Below the pieces are notes generated by a model, which was given only the letters and a program-made list of their open reading frames with translations, had not been told where the DNA came from and did no database searches. A DNA stretch of 22,649 nt from DASXYU01 sp036502295 (GTDB taxonomy: Bacteria > Actinomycetota > Actinomycetes > Mycobacteriales > Jatrophihabitantaceae): assembly GCA_036502295.1 (NCBI GenBank), contig DASXYU010000111.1:1-22649 (forward strand). The letters run 5' to 3'. Both the position numbers and the translations under genes were made by a program. Of the stretch, positions 1-7,669 are shown one piece after another (the stretch's first letter is position 1; each line of letters starts with the position of its first letter).

Positions 1-822
1 CTCGTCGCGCTGGGCGTAAACGTCTCGGTGCGCGTCACGAACATGGTCAACTTTGGCTACGCCTCGTTCATTCTTTGGGGTCCGCTTGCCGTGCTGGTTC
101 TGAACCAGCAGTTCCACGTACCTTTGGCGTTCGCGTTCCTGCTCTCACTCGTCGGAGTGCTGATCTGTTCGCTCTTGGTGGAACGCGTCGCGCTGCGTCC
201 CTTCCTCGGCTCCGGATCGGCACTGCCCTGGATGTTGTCGACGCTTGCTGTCGGCACGGTTCTGGAGCGCTTTGCCGAGTACCAGTTCGGTGGTGAGCCG
301 CAGCCGTTCACGCACAACTTCGGATTGAGCACCATCACGGTGCTCGGCATCCACACCAACTGGGTCGAGATCGCGACCGTCCTCGTAGGCATCGTTTTCT
401 CCGTGCTGATCGTGCTGTACATGGCGAAGACCGTGCGAGGCCGAAAGCTCAACGCCGTGGCACAGGATCCCGACGGCGCGGCGATGATCGGCATCTCGGT
501 TCGCAGGGCATCACAGGAGGCGACGATCATCGTCGCGGTCATCGCCGTGGTGATCGGCTGGATCGCTGCACCGTCGTTGCAGGTCGGCTCGTCGCTGGGG
601 CTCACGTTGCTGTTCACGGGCTTCGTCGCCGCGGCGCTCGGCGGTTTCGCGAGTATCACGGGCAGCTGGGTCGGCGGCGTACTTCTCGGCCTGGTGCTGC
701 AACTGGGCAACGATCAACTCGGACCGAACTACATCAACGTGCTCCTCTTCGGCACATTGCTGGTGGTCTACCTCGTCCGGCCCCAAGGGCTGTTCGGCGA
801 CCGCACGATTCGGTCGGTCTGA
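1..822 (+). CDS. livH: LivH-type ABC transporter permease (5' end missing)
   Basis: This is an inner-membrane permease subunit of a branched-chain amino acid/amide-type ABC importer. The frame is open from base 1, so the start lies upstream of the window and the GTG at 28 is internal. The visible protein is almost entirely hydrophobic helices. It shows family landmarks: an N-terminal NMVNFGYASF segment (the VNFAHGE-like region of LivH), a cytoplasmic loop with QDPDGAAMIGI (the EAA-like loop that contacts the ATPase), a glycine-rich LGGFASITGSWVGG segment and a VRPQGLFG end. It is followed after one base by the LivM-LivG fusion and then LivF, so it is the first permease of the complex. No periplasmic binding protein gene is visible; it may lie upstream. 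This superfamily also carries aromatic and other carboxylates, so branched-chain amino acids need not be the substrate. Confidence 0.93.
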   Translation, partial: LVALGVNVSVRVTNMVNFGYASFILWGPLAVLVLNQQFHVPLAFAFLLSLVGVLICSLLVERVALRPFLGSGSALPWMLSTLAVGTVLERFAEYQFGGEPQPFTHNFGLSTITVLGIHTNWVEIATVLVGIVFSVLIVLYMAKTVRGRKLNAVAQDPDGAAMIGISVRRASQEATIIVAVIAVVIGWIAAPSLQVGSSLGLTLLFTGFVAAALGGFASITGSWVGGVLLGLVLQLGNDQLGPNYINVLLFGTLLVVYLVRPQGLFGDRTIRSV

Positions 823-823
823 C

Positions 824-2647
824 ATGCGACTCTCACTGCCGAAGCAACTACCTGCGCCTGTCCGTGTCGGCACCTCCGTCCTCCGCCAGCCTTTCGTGCA
901 CGCGCCGGTGCTCTGCGTACTGCTCTACCTGCTCGCCCAGGCGTTCGGATTCAGTAGCTATCACACCTACGTCCTGACGACACTCGCCGTCTACGGAGTC
1001 GCCTCGCTCGGCCTCAACCTGCCGGTCGGTTACTCCGGCGTCATCGCCATCGGCAACGGCGCGGCGTTCTTCACCGGGACGTACTGCGTAGCCATTCTCA
1101 GCGGGCTTCACGGTCAGCCGCTGTGGATCTCGCTGACGCTCGCCGTCCTGATCGGCGGCGGGATCGGCTTTCTGATGTCGGTCCCCGCGGTACGCCTCGG
1201 CGGGTTGGCGCTGGCGATGATCTCGCTGGGATTCGTCTTGATCCTCGCTGACGTGGTGCGGATTCTGAGCAGCATCACGAACGGCTTCAGCGGAATTTCC
1301 GGGATCGTCGCGCACTGGGGCTTCGGCTCCGGTGCGACGCCGCTCTCGCAAGGAGCGCTCACGGCTCTGGTCCTCGTGGTACTCGGTCTCGCCTACCTCA
1401 CCAACTGGTACTTTCGCGCCTCGCGGATCGGACGTATCTCCGTCGCCGCCAAGAACGACGCAGTCGGCGCCGAGGCACTGGGCATCAAGGTCTTCGCCAC
1501 GCAGATCGCCACCTTCGTCGCAGGCGCGGCCGTCGGTGCGGCCGCCGGCGGGCTGAACGGATATCTCGTCGGATTCATCAGCCCGGACAGCATCACCATC
1601 GATACCTCGTTCTTGTTCCTGATCATGGTCGTCTTCGGTGGATCAGGAACCCGTATCGGTCCCGTCCTGGGCACGATCGTCATCGGCGGCACGCCGATCT
1701 GGCTCGCGAAGTATCCGAATCTCAGCGTCATCATCTACGGCGCGTTGCTGCTGATAGTGGTGCTCTTTCGCCCACGAGGCGTCGTCTCGCGTACCGGACT
1801 TCAGGTTCCCAACGCTGTCGGCCGCATTCTCGGCACGTCGGTGACGCCCAGCTCGGAGTTGTCGGCGGCTGACGTCGCCTCGCTCGAGGTCCGCCGCGGC
1901 CGAAGCGCCTCCTCACCATTCGTGGTCTCCTGCTCGGACGTCCATAAGAGATTCGGTGGTCTGCATGCGTTACGCGGAGTGTCGATGAGCATGGGGCAAG
2001 GCGAGGTCGTCGCCATTGTCGGCCCGAACGGATCGGGCAAGACGACGTTTCTCAACGCCATCACCGGTCAGTTCGGGATCGACAGCGGAGCGATCGATGT
2101 TCGCGGCACGAAGGTCGCGGCCTCGCGCCGCCGCTTCCTTGCGCGCAACTATGTGGCCCGGACGTTCCAGACACCCCGGCACTTCGGTGACATGTCGGCC
2201 GGCGAAGTGATGCTGCTCGCCTCGCAGCGCCCGGTGCGTCGTCCCGGTGCGGTCGATGTGGCACGGCTGCGGGTTCTCGCTCTCGAGCTTCTCGATTCGG
2301 CAGGGATCGACATCACCACGTCGCACGAGACTTCCGGGCTCAGCCACGGCCAGCTCAGGTTCCTCGAGATCGCCTCCGCACTGGTCCGTGGTCCGCAGCT
2401 GCTGATCTTCGATGAGCCCGCGACCGGTCTGGGACTCTCGGAGATCGCGCATCTCCAGCAGGCGATCGAAGGGGCATCGGCCGCCGGGTGTGCGGTACTG
2501 CTCGTCGAACACCATCTTCAGCTCGTCCGCGACACCTCGGACCGGGTGCTCGTCTTCAACACCGGTGAGGTCCTGTGGGAAGGGCCGCCCGCCAACATCG
2601 GCGAGGTCGACTCGGTGCGTCACGCATACCTGGGGATGGCGGTATGA
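824..2647 (+). CDS. livM-livG: LivM-LivG fusion: ABC permease joined to its ATPase
   Basis: One 607-residue protein carries two subunits that are usually separate. Residues about 25-322 are a LivM permease with many hydrophobic helices, ending in the typical FRPRG segment. Residues 323-363 are a polar linker. Residues about 365-607 are a LivG ATPase, with Walker A GPNGSGKTT at 400-408, signature LSHGQ at 506-510, Walker B ending in D530-E531 and the switch His at 563. All nucleotide-binding motifs are intact, so the ATPase half should work. The ATG at 824 follows the livH stop by one base, and the stop overlaps the livF start (ATGA), which indicates translational coupling. In the assembled importer this chain would supply one permease half and one ATPase half, pairing with LivH and LivF. 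Confidence 0.95.
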   Translation: MRLSLPKQLPAPVRVGTSVLRQPFVHAPVLCVLLYLLAQAFGFSSYHTYVLTTLAVYGVASLGLNLPVGYSGVIAIGNGAAFFTGTYCVAILSGLHGQPLWISLTLAVLIGGGIGFLMSVPAVRLGGLALAMISLGFVLILADVVRILSSITNGFSGISGIVAHWGFGSGATPLSQGALTALVLVVLGLAYLTNWYFRASRIGRISVAAKNDAVGAEALGIKVFATQIATFVAGAAVGAAAGGLNGYLVGFISPDSITIDTSFLFLIMVVFGGSGTRIGPVLGTIVIGGTPIWLAKYPNLSVIIYGALLLIVVLFRPRGVVSRTGLQVPNAVGRILGTSVTPSSELSAADVASLEVRRGRSASSPFVVSCSDVHKRFGGLHALRGVSMSMGQGEVVAIVGPNGSGKTTFLNAITGQFGIDSGAIDVRGTKVAASRRRFLARNYVARTFQTPRHFGDMSAGEVMLLASQRPVRRPGAVDVARLRVLALELLDSAGIDITTSHETSGLSHGQLRFLEIASALVRGPQLLIFDEPATGLGLSEIAHLQQAIEGASAAGCAVLLVEHHLQLVRDTSDRVLVFNTGEVLWEGPPANIGEVDSVRHAYLGMAV

Positions 2648-3348
2648 ACGGCGGGCTCGTCGTGCGGGGGATGCGCGTCTCGTACGGCCGCACCCGAGTC
2701 GTCCACGACTTGGATCTCGATGTCCCTGACGGGACCTGCGTGGCGATCATCGGTGCCAACGGCGCGGGCAAGACCTCGTTCCTGCGCGGCGTGAGCGGTC
2801 TTGAACACGTGGGTTCTTCGACCTCGGTCGTCCTCAACGGGACGGAACTCGTCAATCGCACCGAGGACGAACGCGCCCGGCTGGGGCTCGGTCATGTGCT
2901 GGAGAACCGGCACCTCTTCTCTCGTATGACGGTGGCACAGAATCTTGAACTTGCCGGCCAGTTGGCCGGCGACCCGGTACAGCAACTCGAGCGCGTGCTG
3001 GAGATGATCCCCGAGATCGCCGACCTCATGGATCGCAAGGCCGCGAGTCTCAGCGGTGGGCAACAGCAGTTCGTTGCGATCGGTCGAGCGATGATGACGG
3101 ACCCGAAAGCACTGATGCTCGACGAGCCGACCAACGGTCTCGCGCCGCAGCTGATCGACCGCGTCATCGAACTCCTGATCAAATTGCGCAATTCCGGGGT
3201 CGCCACACTGCTCGTGGAGCAGCGACTGGAAGTCGCCGTTGCGGTTGCGTCTCAGGTCTACGTGCTTTCGCACGGCCGGATCGTCCACACCGCCGACGCG
3301 GCAGACCCCGGTCTGGCAGATGCCGCCCACGCGGCGTATCTCACCTAG
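2644..3348 (+). CDS. livF: LivF-type ABC transporter ATPase
   Basis: This is the second ATP-binding subunit of the Liv-type importer, 234 residues, the usual length for LivF. The ATG at 2644 overlaps the stop of the preceding fusion gene as ATGA. The frame stays open further upstream, but an earlier start would add residues before the conserved beginning, so 2644 is preferred. Motifs are Walker A GANGAGKT at 37-44, signature LSGGQ at 136-140 and Walker B ending in D160-E161. A Gln (Q193, in VEQRL) stands where most ABC ATPases have the switch His; this VEQ form is normal for LivF. It would act at the cytoplasmic face and pair with the LivG half of the fusion. An SDR gene follows after 18 bases in the same direction. 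Confidence 0.95.
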   Translation: MNGGLVVRGMRVSYGRTRVVHDLDLDVPDGTCVAIIGANGAGKTSFLRGVSGLEHVGSSTSVVLNGTELVNRTEDERARLGLGHVLENRHLFSRMTVAQNLELAGQLAGDPVQQLERVLEMIPEIADLMDRKAASLSGGQQQFVAIGRAMMTDPKALMLDEPTNGLAPQLIDRVIELLIKLRNSGVATLLVEQRLEVAVAVASQVYVLSHGRIVHTADAADPGLADAAHAAYLT

Positions 3349-3366
3349 CTAGGTCGAGGCTCTGAC

Positions 3367-4098
3367 GTGATCGCCGGACGGGCGGCTGCCGTTGTCACCG
3401 GCGCCGGCAACGGTCTCGGTGCCTTCATCGCCCGGCGCCTCGCGGCGGACGGCTATGCCGTCTCCATCCTCGATACGGATGTCGCTGCGGGTACCCAGGT
3501 AGCAGCAGAGGTCGACGGCCGGTTCGTGGAGTGCGACGTCGCGGATCCTGATGCAGTGCGCGAGGCGGCAGAGAGGGTCGGCCCGGCGGCCGTCCTCGTC
3601 AACAATGCGGGCGTCACGACGATCGCCAGCGTGCTCGACAGCACCGATGAGGATCTTCGGCGGCTAGTGGAGGTGAACCTGCTCGGGACGGTCTTCTGCT
3701 GCCGCGCCTTCGCCCCCGCGATGATCGCGCAGGGCAGCGGTTCGATCGTGAACATCTCCTCGGGTGCTGCGGCCGGCGCGACACCCGGGTACTGCATCTA
3801 TCCGTCGACGAAGTCGGCAGTGGAGACCCTCACCCGGCAGTTGGCGATGGAGTGGGGGCCGAGGGGCATTCGCGTGAACGCGGTGGGTCCCGGCGCGATC
3901 GAGACGGAGCGCAACGGCCACCGATTCTCGGGTGACCGGCTGTCGTCACGGGTTCTGTCGATTCCGCTGCGCCGCACCGGCGTGCCGCAGGACATCGCCG
4001 GTGCGATCTCGGCGCTCTGCTCCGAGGACCTCTCCTACGTCACCGGACAGGTCCTCTACGTCGACGGCGGCCTCAGCGCCGGAGCCCCCGGCATATGA
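3367..4098 (+). CDS. SDR family oxidoreductase (SDR 1)
   Basis: This is a classical short-chain dehydrogenase of 243 residues, expected to interconvert an alcohol and a ketone with NAD(H) or NADP(H) in the cytosol. The cofactor motif TGAGNGLG is at 11-18 and NNAG at 79-82. The catalytic tetrad is complete: N104, S131/S132, Y145 and K149 (YPSTK). Asp36 at the end of the second strand suggests NAD(H) preference. The start is a GTG with a GAGG ribosome-binding site seven bases upstream. It lies 18 bases behind livF, so it is probably the last gene of the transporter operon, linking uptake with a first oxidation. Its stop is only eight bases from the stop of the convergent thiolase gene, and no hairpin lies between them. 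The substrate is unknown; this fold is used for many hydroxy compounds, including 3-hydroxyacyl-CoA. Confidence 0.93.
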   Translation: MIAGRAAAVVTGAGNGLGAFIARRLAADGYAVSILDTDVAAGTQVAAEVDGRFVECDVADPDAVREAAERVGPAAVLVNNAGVTTIASVLDSTDEDLRRLVEVNLLGTVFCCRAFAPAMIAQGSGSIVNISSGAAAGATPGYCIYPSTKSAVETLTRQLAMEWGPRGIRVNAVGPGAIETERNGHRFSGDRLSSRVLSIPLRRTGVPQDIAGAISALCSEDLSYVTGQVLYVDGGLSAGAPGI

Positions 4099-4106
4099 GC
4101 CACGGG

Positions 4107-5306
4107 CTAGCCGACGTTCGTGCCGAAGATTCCGACGAAGCTCACCATCTCACCCGGGTAGCCGCCGAGGTTGTGCGTGAGCCCGAGACCGCGATCGGCG
4201 GTCTTGATCTGGCGCTCCGGAGGGGCTTCCTTGCGCAGCTGCAGCCAGACCTCGTACAGCATCCGCAGACCGGAGGCGCCGACCGGGTGACCGAACGACT
4301 TGAGGCCGCCGTCCGGGTTCACCGGCAACTCGCCGTCGAGATCGAAGACACCGTTGAGGACGTCCTGCCAGGCGGTGCCCCGATCCGCGAAGCCGAGGTC
4401 TTCCATCAGCGCGAGTTCGGTCGGGGTGAAGCAGTCGTGCACCTCGGCCATCGCCAGTTCGTGGCGCGGGTCGGTGATACCGGCTGCCGCGTAGGCAGTC
4501 TTCGCTGTCGCCGCGCACTCGGGGAGGTTGGTGTAGTCGTAGTCCGGGTCGCCGAGGCCGCTGCCATTGCCGGCGACGACCGAGAGCGCCTTCACGAAGA
4601 GCGGCTTGTCGGTGTAGTCATACGCCCGCTCGGCCGGCACGACCATGGCCGCGGCGCCGCCGTCGGCGACACCGGCGCAGTCCATTACTGACAGCGAACC
4701 GGCGATATGCGGCATGCCGCAGATGGTCTCGGCGCTGATCGCCTTGCGGAACTGCGCCTTCGGGTTCTTCGCCCCGTTGGAGTGGTTCTTCTCGGCGATC
4801 TTGGCGATGACGTAGCGCAGCTTCTCCTCGTCGACGCCGTACTTCTTCGAGTACGCCGGAACGATCATCGAGAACATCGCGGCTGCGGTGAGCGTGCGGG
4901 CCGTGCCGTCGTTCGGGACGGGGAATGCGTTGAGGCCCTGGTAGCCGTAGTCCTTCACCTTCTCGGCGCCGATCGCCATCGCGCTGTCGTATGCCCCGGA
5001 TGCCACGGCGTAGACCGCCTGCCGCAGCGCCTCGGAACCGGTGGCGCAGTAGTTCTCGACGCGGGTCACCGGCTTGTCCACGAGCTGCAGTGGGCGGGCA
5101 ACGGTGATGCCACTCATGGCCGACTGCGCGGTACCGAACCAGTACGCGTCGACGTCGTTCGGCTTGATGCTGAGGGAGTCGAAGACCTGGCCGGAGGCGT
5201 CGATGATGAGGTCGTCGAGACCCATGTCCCAGCGCTCGGCGAACTTGGTGCAGCCGACGCCGACGATGGCGACCTTGTCGCGGAGACGATTCGTGGGACT
5301 GCTCAT
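4107..5306 (-). CDS. Thiolase family protein (SCP-x type)
   Basis: This 399-residue thiolase-fold enzyme probably cleaves 3-ketoacyl-CoA with free CoA, or acts as an acyltransferase. It resembles SCP-x/lipid-transfer thiolases more than FadA: the end carries an LTHNLGG motif (376-382) in place of the C-terminal catalytic Cys motif of FadA/AtoB. The nucleophile Cys87 (ENYCATG) is present, as are His290 (VHDCF) and His340 (GGLKSFGHPVGASG). The nucleophile distinguishes it from Ltp2-type aldolases, which use a thiolase fold without thiolysis. The start overlaps the stop of the upstream HMG-CoA-synthase-like/OB-fold gene by four bases (ATGA), so the two are made together. By analogy with thiolase/HMGS/DUF35 complexes they may form a stable assembly. 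It is the obvious chain-cleaving enzyme of the cluster. Confidence 0.93.
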   Translation of the reverse strand: MSSPTNRLRDKVAIVGVGCTKFAERWDMGLDDLIIDASGQVFDSLSIKPNDVDAYWFGTAQSAMSGITVARPLQLVDKPVTRVENYCATGSEALRQAVYAVASGAYDSAMAIGAEKVKDYGYQGLNAFPVPNDGTARTLTAAAMFSMIVPAYSKKYGVDEEKLRYVIAKIAEKNHSNGAKNPKAQFRKAISAETICGMPHIAGSLSVMDCAGVADGGAAAMVVPAERAYDYTDKPLFVKALSVVAGNGSGLGDPDYDYTNLPECAATAKTAYAAAGITDPRHELAMAEVHDCFTPTELALMEDLGFADRGTAWQDVLNGVFDLDGELPVNPDGGLKSFGHPVGASGLRMLYEVWLQLRKEAPPERQIKTADRGLGLTHNLGGYPGEMVSFVGIFGTNVG

Positions 5307-6646
5307 GCCGGTGTCGCCTTCCAGAAGTAGTTGTGGATGCCATCGATGGTGAAGAGCCGGCGGAAGGTCGGCTTCACGCGCATACCGATCTCGACTTCGT
5401 CGGCACTGACATCGGTGAGCTCCATGGGGAAGCGTCCGCCGCCGTCGAAGTCGATCACTGCGAAGACCAGAGGCGGACTCTGCGAGTAGGAGAGGCGGTC
5501 GATGGTGAAGGTCGCCACCGTTCCGAGGGTCTCACCCATGGGACGACGCTCGGTTGCACCCGGCCGCGGCGGCAGGTGCACCTCACCGTCGTCCACCGAC
5601 GCCTGGAAGCCGAACTTCCACGCGGCCGAGCGTGCGGCCGCCGAGGCCGAGGTGCGGCCAGGCTCCGGGCGCTTGGGCGGCTCGACCGGCAGCATCTCGC
5701 GCCAGGTGAGGAACTTGCCGTACTCGAGGCTCCGCTTACCGGCGAGGTTCGGCCCGAGAACGGCCGGCACCTGGGCGTTCACCTTGAAGATTGCGACCTC
5801 AACGCCGTCGGAGAGGACGACCAGCGCGATGGTGGAGCCGGGCTCGGCGGTTTCGAGGGCCAACGCCAGGCTCAGTAGCGGATGAGCGGCAGCCGTGTTG
5901 CCGATGGTGTTGAGCAGCGGGTCGCCCGCAGCCTCACCGAACTTCTTGGAGATGACGGTGTTGGAGCGCGCGTTGGTGCCGGCGACGAGAACGCGGTCAA
6001 CGGAGTCGATGCCGGCGTCCTTCAGGGCGTCGGCCCAGGCCGTGGCGAGTGCTGTCTCGTAGAGCTCCTCGCCGAAGCGCTCTTCCCAGTGCTTGGTGAA
6101 GGATGCGCCCGGCGTGCGCCACTGGTCGAGGATGTCTTCGGTGGTGGTACCCCAGCCGATGATCTCTGCAATGAGCGGCGCGTCGGTGTCGGAGCAGACG
6201 AGCACCGCGGCGCCGGCGTCGCCCCCGAAGGACTCATCGGCACTGTTAGGCCGACCGGAGCGCAGGTCACCGGTGGCGACCAGGGTCGGACGAGAGGAGT
6301 CGACCGCTGCCCGCAGCGCGCCCATAGCAGAGCGAACCGAGCCGATGGCATCGAAGGCGGAGACGCTCGGCGCGAGCCCGAGGGCACTGTGCACCGCGCT
6401 CGCGTTGGACTTGTCGAGGTATGGGGGAGTCGTGGTGGCGAACCACAGCGTCTCGGGCGAGACGCCCGGGGCCGAGTGCAGGGCGGCGCTCGCCGCCGCG
6501 AATGCCAGCGTGGTGGCGTCCTCGTCAAAGCTTGCTGCCGCTCGGGTTCCCTTGCCGCCACCGCCGCCGTACATGGCGGCGATCGCCTTGCGCTCAACTC
6601 GGTAGTAAGGCAGGTAACCGGCGATACCGGCGATTCCGCGTGTCAT
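5303..6646 (-). CDS. HMG-CoA-synthase-like domain fused to OB-fold (DUF35) domain, catalytic residues missing
   Basis: The protein has 447 residues. Residues 1 to about 300 are a thiolase-fold domain of the HMG-CoA synthase/KAS III kind: GIAGYLP start, FGGDAGAAVLV at 140-150, and GNTAAAHPLLSLALALE around 249-265. Residues about 340-447 look like a DUF35 OB-fold, with the HLPPRPGA segment at 357-364 where the zinc ribbon joins the OB barrel. The nucleophile Cys is missing: the motif FDAIGSVRSAMGAL (98-111) has Val104 where archaeal-type HMG-CoA synthases have Cys. The HQAN-type His is also absent (AGTNARS, 222-228). The whole protein has only one Cys (C151), so the DUF35 zinc ribbon is gone too. 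The start is an ATG with GAAGG seven bases upstream. Its stop overlaps the thiolase start. It is probably a scaffold or CoA-binding partner of the thiolase, not a synthase. Confidence 0.85.
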   Translation of the reverse strand: MTRGIAGIAGYLPYYRVERKAIAAMYGGGGGKGTRAAASFDEDATTLAFAAASAALHSAPGVSPETLWFATTTPPYLDKSNASAVHSALGLAPSVSAFDAIGSVRSAMGALRAAVDSSRPTLVATGDLRSGRPNSADESFGGDAGAAVLVCSDTDAPLIAEIIGWGTTTEDILDQWRTPGASFTKHWEERFGEELYETALATAWADALKDAGIDSVDRVLVAGTNARSNTVISKKFGEAAGDPLLNTIGNTAAAHPLLSLALALETAEPGSTIALVVLSDGVEVAIFKVNAQVPAVLGPNLAGKRSLEYGKFLTWREMLPVEPPKRPEPGRTSASAAARSAAWKFGFQASVDDGEVHLPPRPGATERRPMGETLGTVATFTIDRLSYSQSPPLVFAVIDFDGGGRFPMELTDVSADEVEIGMRVKPTFRRLFTIDGIHNYFWKATPA

Positions 6647-6680
6647 GCTCAGGCCTTCGTCGTGAGGGGCTCTTGCGTTC

Positions 6681-6708
6681 CACTTTATATTTACACTTTA
6701 TAAAATGT
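6681..6708 (-). promoter_or_regulatory. AT-rich promoter/operator region of the HMGS-like/thiolase operon
   Basis: This is a strongly AT-rich island in otherwise GC-rich DNA, 35-62 bases upstream of the ATG at 6646. It holds a 9-bp direct repeat, CACTTTATA, at 6681-6689 and 6694-6702. It also holds a near-perfect 16-bp palindrome at 6693-6708, ACACTTTATAAAATGT, with one mismatched pair. It resembles the 19-bp motif of the other promoters only loosely (shared TATAAAAT). It is likely the core promoter, an operator, or both. Confidence 0.5.
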
Positions 6709-6716
6709 TTTTGCGA

Positions 6717-6743
6717 GAGAGCCGTCTCACAAGTGCGGCTCTT
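6717..6743 (-). terminator. Short hairpin after the first crotonase gene
   Basis: The arms AGAGCCG (6718-6724) and CGGCTCT (6736-6742) form a 7-bp stem, extendable by one G-U pair, around an 11-base loop. It starts just beyond the stop of the crotonase gene read on the minus strand and precedes the AT-rich promoter of the next operon. It could end the crotonase transcript. There is no clear U-tract, so the call is tentative. Confidence 0.35.
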
Positions 6744-6745
6744 CG

Positions 6746-7564
6746 CTAGACGAGCCGCCACGGGGTCCGCGAGCCAGAGGTGAAGCGGCGCTGCCCCTCC
6801 TCCAGCGACTCCGTGCTGGTGCCGAGCTGAATCAGGGTCTTTCCGAACTCGAGCGCCTCGCGGTAACCGTGTTCGCGGGCCGCCCAGACGGCACGAACGG
6901 TTCCCTGGATGGCGAGCGCCGGCTGGGAGGCGATGTCGCGCGCGAGCGTCGCGGCCGTTTCGTGGAGCTGCTCCGGTGCGACGATCTCCTGAACGAGACC
7001 GATCTCATGCGCCCGCTTCGCCGACATCCGCTCGTGCGCGCCGAGCAGCGACATGCGCATGACCTCTCCCAGAGGCATGTGCTGCATCATCATGATCGGC
7101 TCGAAGATCGCGGCCATGCCGTAGGTGGTGTGTGGATCGAAGAACGTGGCAGTCTCGGAGGCGAGGATGATGTCGCACTCGCCGAGGAGATAGAACGCGC
7201 CGCCGCAGGCCATCCCGTTGACCGCCGCGATGATCGGCTTCCACAAACCGGCGGCGGTCTTCGGCGCGATGTAGTCACCGGGATCGTCGAAGTGGAACGG
7301 CGTGGAGCCGCGCGTGCCGATCGGGGTGTCCTCGGGGAGATGACCCGGTTCCTGCTCCTGGCGGTCGACGCCCGTGCAGAAGGCGCGGTCCCCGGCGCCG
7401 GCAAGGACGATCACCCGGGCGTCGTCATTGCCGCGCAGGCCACGCCAGCAGTCGTGGAGTTCACGGATCATCGCAGCGTTGAAGGCGTTCAACACCTCGG
7501 GGCGATTGAGCGTCACCCAGGCGACCCCGTCCTCGACCTCGAGGGTGATTGTCTCGTAGCTCAT
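6746..7564 (-). CDS. Enoyl-CoA hydratase/isomerase family protein (crotonase 1)
   Basis: This 272-residue crotonase-fold protein acts on a CoA thioester. The ATG at 7564 is chosen because AAGGG lies five bases upstream; an ATG six codons earlier lacks such a site. The oxyanion-hole motifs are present: AFCTGVD at 61-67 and AAVNGMACGG at 113-122. By my alignment to rat mitochondrial crotonase, both catalytic glutamates are replaced: His145 (FFDPHTTYGM) at the Glu144 position and Arg170 (GEVMRMSLLG) at the Glu164 position. Simple hydration of enoyl-CoA is therefore doubtful. The superfamily also includes isomerases, C-C hydrolases and decarboxylases. An insert of about 35 residues (68-102) precedes the second oxyanion strand. 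It is transcribed divergently from the F420-type oxidoreductase, with a shared motif between them. Confidence 0.9.
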   Translation of the reverse strand: MSYETITLEVEDGVAWVTLNRPEVLNAFNAAMIRELHDCWRGLRGNDDARVIVLAGAGDRAFCTGVDRQEQEPGHLPEDTPIGTRGSTPFHFDDPGDYIAPKTAAGLWKPIIAAVNGMACGGAFYLLGECDIILASETATFFDPHTTYGMAAIFEPIMMMQHMPLGEVMRMSLLGAHERMSAKRAHEIGLVQEIVAPEQLHETAATLARDIASQPALAIQGTVRAVWAAREHGYREALEFGKTLIQLGTSTESLEEGQRRFTSGSRTPWRLV

Positions 7565-7580
7565 CGTGGCCCTTCGCATC

Positions 7581-7599
7581 AATGTTGTATATTCTATCC
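7581..7599. promoter_or_regulatory. Recurring 19-bp AT-rich motif, copy 1
   Basis: Read on the minus strand the site is GGATAGAATATACAACATT. It lies in the 105-base gap between the divergent crotonase (start 7564) and F420-type oxidoreductase (start 7670), six bases upstream of the crotonase ribosome-binding site. It shares invariant ATA, ATAT and two further A positions with the three other copies at 9513, 11752 and 16127. Its centre is GATA-GAA-TATA, an inverted ATA/TAT pair. It may be a regulator operator or a shared -10 region. Confidence 0.6.
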
Positions 7600-7669
7600 G
7601 AAGTTACGGGCCATGCCGGGGAGCCGAATCTCTGCTCGAGGTCCTGCACGCAGCCGCACTGGAGTGTTG

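Noticed and set aside
4099..4106. Terminator between the convergent SDR 1 and thiolase genes
   Set aside because: Only eight bases separate the stops and no inverted repeat is visible there.
6869..7669. Upstream extension of the F420-type oxidoreductase frame
   Set aside because: It overlaps crotonase 1 on the other strand, and GGAG plus the conserved N-terminus place the start at 7670.
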